From Baffinella frigidus (Eukaryota; Cryptophyceae; Cryptomonadales; Baffinellaceae), in assembly GCA_026770585.1 (NCBI GenBank), contig MU646529.1:332593-348085 (forward strand): 15,493 nt of DNA, written 5' to 3'. Below, piece after piece: positions 11,911 to 15,493 of this stretch; the first letter of the stretch is position 1, and each line of letters begins with the position of its first letter. Under the pieces are notes generated by a model. It saw nothing but the letters and a program-made list of their open reading frames with translations. It ran no database searches and had not been told where the DNA came from. Made by a program: the position numbers and the translations under genes.

Positions 11911-12130
11911 ATGAAGAGGACTTCAAGGACACGCCGCATGGCTGTCTCAATGCCCCCTTCACCTCGACCGCCGCACCACGAGAGACACTTGACGCGTTGA
12001 TTCGAACAACATACCGCACTGTTTCATACAACATACACCGAAAGACCATAACCCCCCCCACACACATACTCGTGGCAGCCTGCCCCCGCAGCTCGACATT
12101 CCAGCAACACCTCAATTAACCATAAATCCA
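11911..12130. other. Stretch between elements, no supported gene
   Basis: A plus-strand frame (DTPHGCLNAPFTSTAAPRET and on) is open to 12119, but it begins inside the element end and shows no codon bias. I do not call a gene. Confidence 0.35.
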
Positions 12131-12135
12131 CCCTA

Positions 12136-12252
12136 CAGGGGTACCTCGCTCATAACCCCCCCCCCCCTCCTAGGACCCTACAGTAGGCCTAGGCCTCGGG
12201 CCCTATGGGAGCCCTAGGGGGGGGGCAGTTTCTTATGAGCGAGGTTCCCCTG
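12136..12252. mobile_element. Family B element (B3)
   Basis: 117 bp, left end CAGGGGTACCTCGCTCATAA, right end TTTCTTATGAGCGAGGTT followed by CCCCTG. TA precedes it (12134-12135); CA follows, so one side has changed. Interior CCTAGGACCCTACAGTAGG. Confidence 0.85.
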
Positions 12253-12364
12253 CAAATCTACCCTGGGCGGCCGCCCCAGCAATGGCAAGAACCAGGCCCA
12301 CTTCGGGACACACAAACCTCGTAATAGCCCGCCCCGCTCCCCGCCCTCCGCCGCCCCATGTGAG

Positions 12365-12502
12365 TGTGGGTATCTAGGATCTAAGGGCACAAAGACGCAA
12401 GGTTATGAGGACGCCTAGCTAGCGGACGCCTGGGTAGATAAGTGAATCTACCTAGGCGTCGTAACCTTGCGTCCTTATTCCCTTAGATCCTAGATACCCA
12501 CA
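12365..12502. mobile_element. Family D element (D1) with 5-bp target duplication
   Basis: 138 bp with arms of about 58 bp: TGTGGGTATCTAGGATCTAA at the left and TTAGATCCTAGATACCCACA at the right, continuing through GACGCAAGGTTA / TAACCTTGCGTC. Flanked by GTGAG at 12360-12364 and 12503-12507. The neighbouring repeat unit at 12687 has a single GTGAGGACGG at the same place, which is the empty site. Its ends and target size differ from families A, B, C and G. Confidence 0.88.
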
Positions 12503-12555
12503 GTGAGGACGGAGTCTTGGAAAGGTCACGCCTCAGGCAAGGAAACGAATCCCTC

Positions 12556-12672
12556 AAAGGGGTACCTCGCTCATAAGAACCCCCCCCCCATAGGACCCTG
12601 CAGTAGGACCATGCCTAGGGTCCTATGGTGGTCCTGAGGGGGGGGCGGTTTCTTATGAGCGAGGTACCCCTG
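12556..12672. mobile_element. Family B element (B4)
   Basis: About 117 bp; left end AAAGGGGTACCTCGCTCATAA (first bases degenerate), right end TTTCTTATGAGCGAGGTACC followed by CCTG and TA. Interior CCATAGGACCCTGCAGTAGG. Confidence 0.82.
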
Positions 12673-12742
12673 TACCCCGCCGCCCCCTGTGAGGACGGAG
12701 TCCTGGAACGCCTCAGGCAAGGGGACGAATCCCGTACCCTTA

Positions 12743-12843
12743 TCCCTTAAGTGGCCAGGAGGTCAAAATTGCCCTCCAAGAGGTCCTAGGCAGGTCCTAG
12801 GGCCCTACGGTAGGGCGTATGAGCCTACTGGCCACTTAAGGGA
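12743..12843. mobile_element. Family A element (A5)
   Basis: 101 bp, ends TCCCTTAAGTGGCCAG and CTGGCCACTTAAGGGA, TA on the left (12741-12742) and TC on the right. The next repeat unit reads ACCCTCGCCGTTCCC without it, so this is a second filled/empty pair, with one flank mutated. Confidence 0.88.
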
Positions 12844-13005
12844 TCGCCGTTCCCAGGACCGTCCTCACACGCCTCACCGCATCCCCCCGCCCGCCGCCTC
12901 CTGTGAGGACGGAGTCCAGAAAAGGTCACGCCTCGGGCAAGGAGACGAACCCCCCACCCTCACCCTCGCCGTTCCCCAGGACACTCCGTCCTCAACGCGC
13001 CTCAC

Positions 13006-13171
13006 CGCATCCCCCCGCTGGTCCCTAGCCTCCCCTTCTCCGCCGGCGACGCGCCGATCGCCTTGTTGAGCCCGTGCGGGAGCGAGCTCTTCGAGAAGTA
13101 GGAGTTCACGTCCTTGTCGAGGGGCTCATCCTGCCGGCGCGGCTGCCCTGCTGCTGCGGCTCCCCCGGCGC
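13006..13171 (-). CDS. Second minus-strand gene, inferred exon C
   Basis: Acceptor CCCCGCAG|GC and donor ATGCG|GTGAGG on the minus strand; 2 + 54 codons + 2 bases. After an Ala/Gly-rich start it reads QPRRQDEPLDKDVNSYFSKS, then LPHGLNKAIGASPAEKG, with G/C-ending codons. The one base left over from exon B completes a Gly codon, so the phases agree. Possibly a regulatory or scaffold-like protein; family not recognised. The following exon is not visible. The donor region is part of the tandem repeat at 12320-13020, so copies of this donor exist downstream. Confidence 0.55.
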
Positions 13172-13250
13172 CTGCGGGGTGAGAGTGATCCACTCAGTGC
13201 GGTCCACTTAGTAGGGTCCACTTGTCGCCATAAGTGGCCACCTCGCACTA

Positions 13251-13351
13251 TCCCTGAAGTGGCCAGTATGCTCATACGCCCTACCGTAGGGCCCTAGGAC
13301 CTGCCTAGGACCTCTTGGCCGTCAAATTTGACGGCATGGCCACTTACGGGA
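13251..13351. mobile_element. Family A element (A6)
   Basis: 101 bp, ends TCCCTGAAGTGGCCAG and ATGGCCACTTACGGGA, flanked by TA (13249-13250, 13352-13353). Includes the palindrome GTCAAATTTGAC. Confidence 0.88.
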
Positions 13352-13482
13352 TATGGATCACTCTCAAGGGGAGTGGGGGGAGGCAGGTTTGATACATTGG
13401 AAAACACGACTGCTACACGCCATACATTGTTAAGGAACTCACACACCAAAAACGCCCTGTTCCTTGTGGGGACCGTTCCTTA

Positions 13483-13582
13483 TCCCGTAAGTGGCGAGTA
13501 GGCGTATACACCCTACGGTAGGGCCCTAGGACCTGCCTATGGCGAGTTAGGGTGAATATTCACCCTTTGGACACTCAAGGGA
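13483..13582. mobile_element. Family A element (A7)
   Basis: 100 bp, ends TCCCGTAAGTGGCGAG and TTGGACACTCAAGGGA, flanked by TA (13481-13482, 13583-13584). A family B end fragment follows directly, so A7 may have landed in an older B copy. Confidence 0.85.
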
Positions 13583-13652
13583 TAGTAGAGGTACCCCTGC
13601 ACGTCAAGACGAGACGCGCCGCAAGGGCTCTAACAGCCCGCGACCAACCCTG

Positions 13653-13770
13653 CAGGGGTACCTCGCTCATGAGAAAGCGCACCCCCCCTCAGGACCACCA
13701 TAGGGCCATAGGCATAGGCCTACGGTGGGTTCCTAGGGGGGCGCAGTTTCTTATGAGTGAGGTGACCCTG
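13653..13770. mobile_element. Family B element (B5)
   Basis: 118 bp, left end CAGGGGTACCTCGCTCATGA, right end TTTCTTATGAGTGAGGTGAC followed by CCTG. The flanks TG and TC no longer match. Confidence 0.83.
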
Positions 13771-13881
13771 TCCACTCAGTGGGCTTCGAGGGTTTCGGGA
13801 CCCCTAGTAAGGTGATGGAGGCTGGAGCACCGATGGGAGGTGGTAGTCCACCGTGTGGAAGGTGGGGGGGGTGAGGAGAAC

Positions 13882-14009
13882 CTGACGGAGGCTGGAGCAC
13901 CGATGGGAGGTGGCGCGGGGCTCCGCGGCGGTCCGAGTACGTTCCGGGCTGCAGGCTCATCATGTTGAGAAGGTCGTGGTCGTCCACGGGGATCTCTGTG
14001 TTCGCGTAC
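13882..14009 (-). CDS. Second minus-strand gene, inferred exon B
   Basis: Acceptor CCCCAAAGCAG|G and donor CCGTCAG|GTTCTC; 1 + 42 codons + 1 base. Reads YANTEIPVDDHDLLNMMSLQ, then PGTYSDRRGAPRHLPS. The single leading G completes a Gly codon with exon A (giving SVAG then YANTEIP), so phases agree on both sides. The acidic DDHDLLNMMS segment looks like a short helix or docking motif. No domain recognised. Confidence 0.6.
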
Positions 14010-14259
14010 CTGCTTTGGGGTTTGGGGTTTGGGTTTGGGGTTTGGGGGTTTCGGCTTCAGAGTTGAAAGTCTGGGGTTTGGGGTTTGGGGTTTGGGTTTG
14101 GGTTTGGGGTTTGGGGTTTGGGGTTTGGGGTTTGGGGTTTATGGTTTATGGTTTATGGTTTATGGTTTATGGTTTATGGTTTATGGTTTAGGGGTTTTGG
14201 GTTTCGCATTTCGCATTTCGCATTTCGCATTTCTTGTTTCGTGTTTAGGGTTCCCGTAC
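14010..14259 (-). repeat. Intron A-B made almost wholly of short tandem repeats
   Basis: From the donor GTACGG the 250-nt intron holds CGAAATG units, then CCATAAA units (plus strand TTTATGG, about seven copies), then CCCCAAA units (TTTGGGG) up to the acceptor CAAAGCAG. Little unique sequence remains apart from a short block near 14050-14070. Confidence 0.85.
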
Positions 14260-14450
14260 CCCGCAACGGACTGATAGTTGGCATCCTTCTTCCTCCCATT
14301 CGAGCTCTTCGACGCCCGGAGCGGATCCGGGCCCATCCCCCCCCCCGCCCCCCCGCCGAGCGCGTTGCCCCCCCCCAGCCCGCCTAGGGGCGCGTTTCCT
14401 AGCTTTAATGGCTTGGCGCCGGGTTTGGCGCCGCGCCCTACGAACGACCC
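14260..14450 (-). CDS. Second minus-strand gene, inferred exon A
   Basis: Acceptor CCCTACAAACAG|GGG and donor GTTGCGGG|GTACGG; 63 codons plus two bases. It begins GSFVGRGAKPGAKPLKLGNA, passes through a Gly-rich linker and ends SKSSNGRKKDANYQSVA. Basic and disordered overall. The CCCCAAA repeat of the upstream intron reaches to within 10 bases of the acceptor. The 5' end of the gene is not identified and may lie outside the window. Confidence 0.55.
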
Positions 14451-14457
14451 CTGTTTG

Positions 14458-14500
14458 TAGGGTTTGGGGTTTGGGGTTTGGGGTTTGGGGTTTCGGGTTG
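14458..14500. repeat. TTTGGGG tract before exon A
   Basis: Five to six TTTGGGG units. On the minus strand they give CCCCAAA leading into CCCTACAAACAG. Confidence 0.9.
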
Positions 14501-14511
14501 AGGGTGTAGCC

Positions 14512-14577
14512 TGTTCTCTTCTTCTTCTTTGTTACTCTCGATACAGGTCCTAACTGAGGCCCTTGAGCCTTGGCTTG
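14512..14577 (+). repeat. Dispersed repeat R, copy 2
   Basis: TTCTCTTCTTCTTCTTTGTT, ACTCTCGATACAG, then GTCCTAACTGAGGCCCTTGAGCC; matches the minus strand of 5557-5622. Here the acceptor-like part points along the plus strand, opposite to the neighbouring gene. Both copies border telomere-like repeats. Confidence 0.7.
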
Positions 14578-14579
14578 AG

Positions 14580-14800
14580 TTTGGGGCTTGGCCTGTTTTG
14601 CGAGGGGGGTGCGAGCAGGGGTCAGAGACAACTCGCTTAACTAGAGTCGCAGGTCCCACCACGCCAGATTGCAGGAGGGGGTAGCTCGCTTTCCAAACGC
14701 CAAAATTGGCGTCTCTTTAATAAATCGGAAATAACGGAAATAACGTTCGACAACGTCAAAAGCAACCGTCTCTCGCGGCGCAGGGTTCAGGGTTTAGGGT
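14580..14800. other. Stretch without an identifiable gene
   Basis: Unique-looking sequence ending in a TTCAGGGTTTAGGG tract at 14782-14812, with a small palindrome CCAAACGCCAAAATTGGCG near 14692-14711. No exon with paired splice sites found. Confidence 0.4.
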
Positions 14801-14826
14801 TCAGGGTTTAGTTTTCAAGGGGCGAA

Positions 14827-15389
14827 GACCTGGTTGCTCCTTGGAGAGGCTGCCGCGTTGGACGGGACAAGTGCAATTTAGGCTCATAACCTGCATAACT
14901 GAGGCAGAGCTAGGGCGTAAACCTGTTGCTTCTTGGGCAGGCTGCCGCGTTGGGACGGGACAAGCACTTCTATCAGTTAGAGCGTTTGCGGTAATTGTTG
15001 TCCGTTTTGGACGTACGGTTTTCCGGTTTTCCGGTTTTCATTTGTACCAGAAGTGTCCATTAAAAATGTTTTACGACCTTGCCAACATTTTTTAAAACCG
15101 GAAAACCGGAAAACCGCACGTCCAAAATGGACAACAATTACCGCAAACGCTCTACTCCAGGCTCCTCATTAAAATACATGTAGATGCTGTGTGCACTGGG
15201 GCGTTTGCACGGAGTCATGTTCTACATGAGCTAGGACGTGAACCTGGTTGCTCCTTGGAGACGCCGCGGCGTTGGACGGGACAAGCGCAATTTAGGCTCA
15301 TAACCTGCATAACTGAGGCAGAGCTAGGACGTGAACCTGGTTGCTCCTGGGGGAGGCCGCGGCGTTGGACGGGACGAGCACTTCCATCT
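14827..15389. repeat. Composite tandem repeat of about 155 bp, two copies split by an element
   Basis: Each composite unit has two sub-units beginning CCTGGTTGCTCCTTGG or a variant and containing GCGTTGGACGGGACAAG. Between the sub-units lies TTTAGGCTCATAACCTGCAT, then AACTGAGGCAGAGCTAGG. Copies span about 14827-14975 and 15236-15389. Family G and about 75 bp of other sequence lie between them. Confidence 0.85.
14980..15152. mobile_element. Family G element with about 60-bp terminal inverted repeats
   Basis: 173 bp. The left arm begins GAGCGTTTGCGGTAATTGTT and the right arm ends AACAATTACCGCAAACGCTC; the arms pair over about 60 bp, including three TTTTCCGG units, with a spacer of about 55 bp. 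TA flanks both sides (14978-14979, 15153-15154). AT-rich spacer, no coding frame. Confidence 0.88.
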
Positions 15390-15493
15390 TGCCCAGGCCT
15401 AATCCGTCGATGCTGGTCCGCTGGGGGGGTTGCGGTTTTAAGTCCTGCGGTTCAAGGTTTTAGATTTAAGTTCTATGGTTCATCGAGGGGGGG
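15390..15493. other. Window end, no gene seen
   Basis: Short GGTTTTAAG / GGTTTTAGATTTAAG repeats near 15433-15480, then a terminal GGGGGGG. Confidence 0.5.

Larger units (their letters stand above)
12320..13020. repeat. Tandem repeat of about 120 bp broken up by three elements
   Basis: Three units each start GTGAGGACGGAGTC (12503 with its first bases also at 12360, 12687, 12903) and contain AGGTCACGCCTC, GGCAAGG and GACGAATCCC. Units 2 and 3 continue into CGCCGTTCCC, GGAC, GTCCTC and CGCCTCACCGCATCCCCCCGC. D1, B4 and A5 are inserted in units 1, 1/2 and 2. The unit includes the donor region of the minus-strand exon at 13006. Confidence 0.75.
13172..13881 (-). other. Intron B-C of the second minus-strand gene, enlarged by elements
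   Basis: A 710-nt intron from GTTCTC to CCGCAG holding A6, A7, B5 and a fragment of B (GAGGTACCCCTGCA at 13592-13605). It also holds a 27-bp copy (13817-13843) of the 3' end of exon B (13887-13913), exactly 70 bp away, in which the CAG|GT donor is lost. Without the three elements the intron would be about 390 nt. Confidence 0.6.

Noticed and set aside
14010-14260. Plus-strand open frames reading GFGVWGLG and WFMVYGL repeats
   Set aside because: They are translations of TTTGGGG and TTTATGG tandem repeats and have no start or domain support.
14245-14631. 128-codon minus-strand frame ending CQLSVRCGVREP
   Set aside because: It is a different frame of exon A joined to repeat sequence; the exon A frame has splice sites and phases that agree with exons B and C.

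Overview
ORGANISM. The window is nuclear DNA of a GC-rich microbial eukaryote, most likely an alga or other flagellated protist. Several findings point there: spliceosomal GT-AG introns; coding exons with strong G/C preference at third codon positions; abundant degenerate plant/alga-type telomere-like repeats (TTTAGGG, TTCAGGG, TTTGGGG) inside introns; and a CDKL5-type protein kinase, a family tied to cilium length control. I cannot name the species. In the two minus-strand genes, 11 of 12 inferred exons begin with G after the AG acceptor. This is also a dinoflagellate habit, but all donors here are GT and the kinase gene is divergent from a neighbour, so I leave the lineage open. No rRNA, tRNA, CRISPR array or bacterial-type operon is visible. 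LAYOUT. (1) 1-700: a G-run and purine-rich end, then a miniature inverted-repeat element (family B) carrying a nested family A element. (2) 700-3050: repeat-rich DNA with duplicated minus-strand exon-like pieces (serine-rich, in phase 0), minisatellites and an inverted-repeat element (family F). (3) 3330-7307: the minus-strand CDKL5-like kinase. I could rebuild nine phase-0 exons. Exons 1-3 hold the whole kinase domain, exons 4-6 a low-complexity tail, and exons 7-9 are short related exons in a tandem array with decayed copies. (4) 7308-7655: a short divergent intergenic region, followed by the start of a plus-strand gene (about 7656-8561, unidentified product). (5) 9224-10550: a second copy of the kinase 5' end, the intergenic region and the start of the plus-strand gene, now split by several small transposon-like insertions. 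(6) 10560-12320: two arrays of hairpin-forming tandem repeats, element fragments and an exon-like remnant. (7) 12320-14450: a second minus-strand gene, three phase-matched exons, product not recognised; one intron holds three small elements. (8) 14500-15493: a dispersed repeat, a composite tandem repeat and an element with about 60-bp terminal inverted repeats (family G). HOW IT FITS TOGETHER. The strongest result is structural. At least four families of 85-175 bp inverted-repeat elements (A, B, C, D, plus F and G) have filled this region. Because the region also contains duplicated DNA, two insertions can be compared with their own empty sites inside the window: family A at 9361-9460 (TA target duplication) and family D at 12365-12502 (5-bp GTGAG duplication). 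Introns of both minus-strand genes are made largely of short telomere-like repeats lying close to the splice sites, and the kinase tail appears to have grown by duplication of symmetrical micro-exons.
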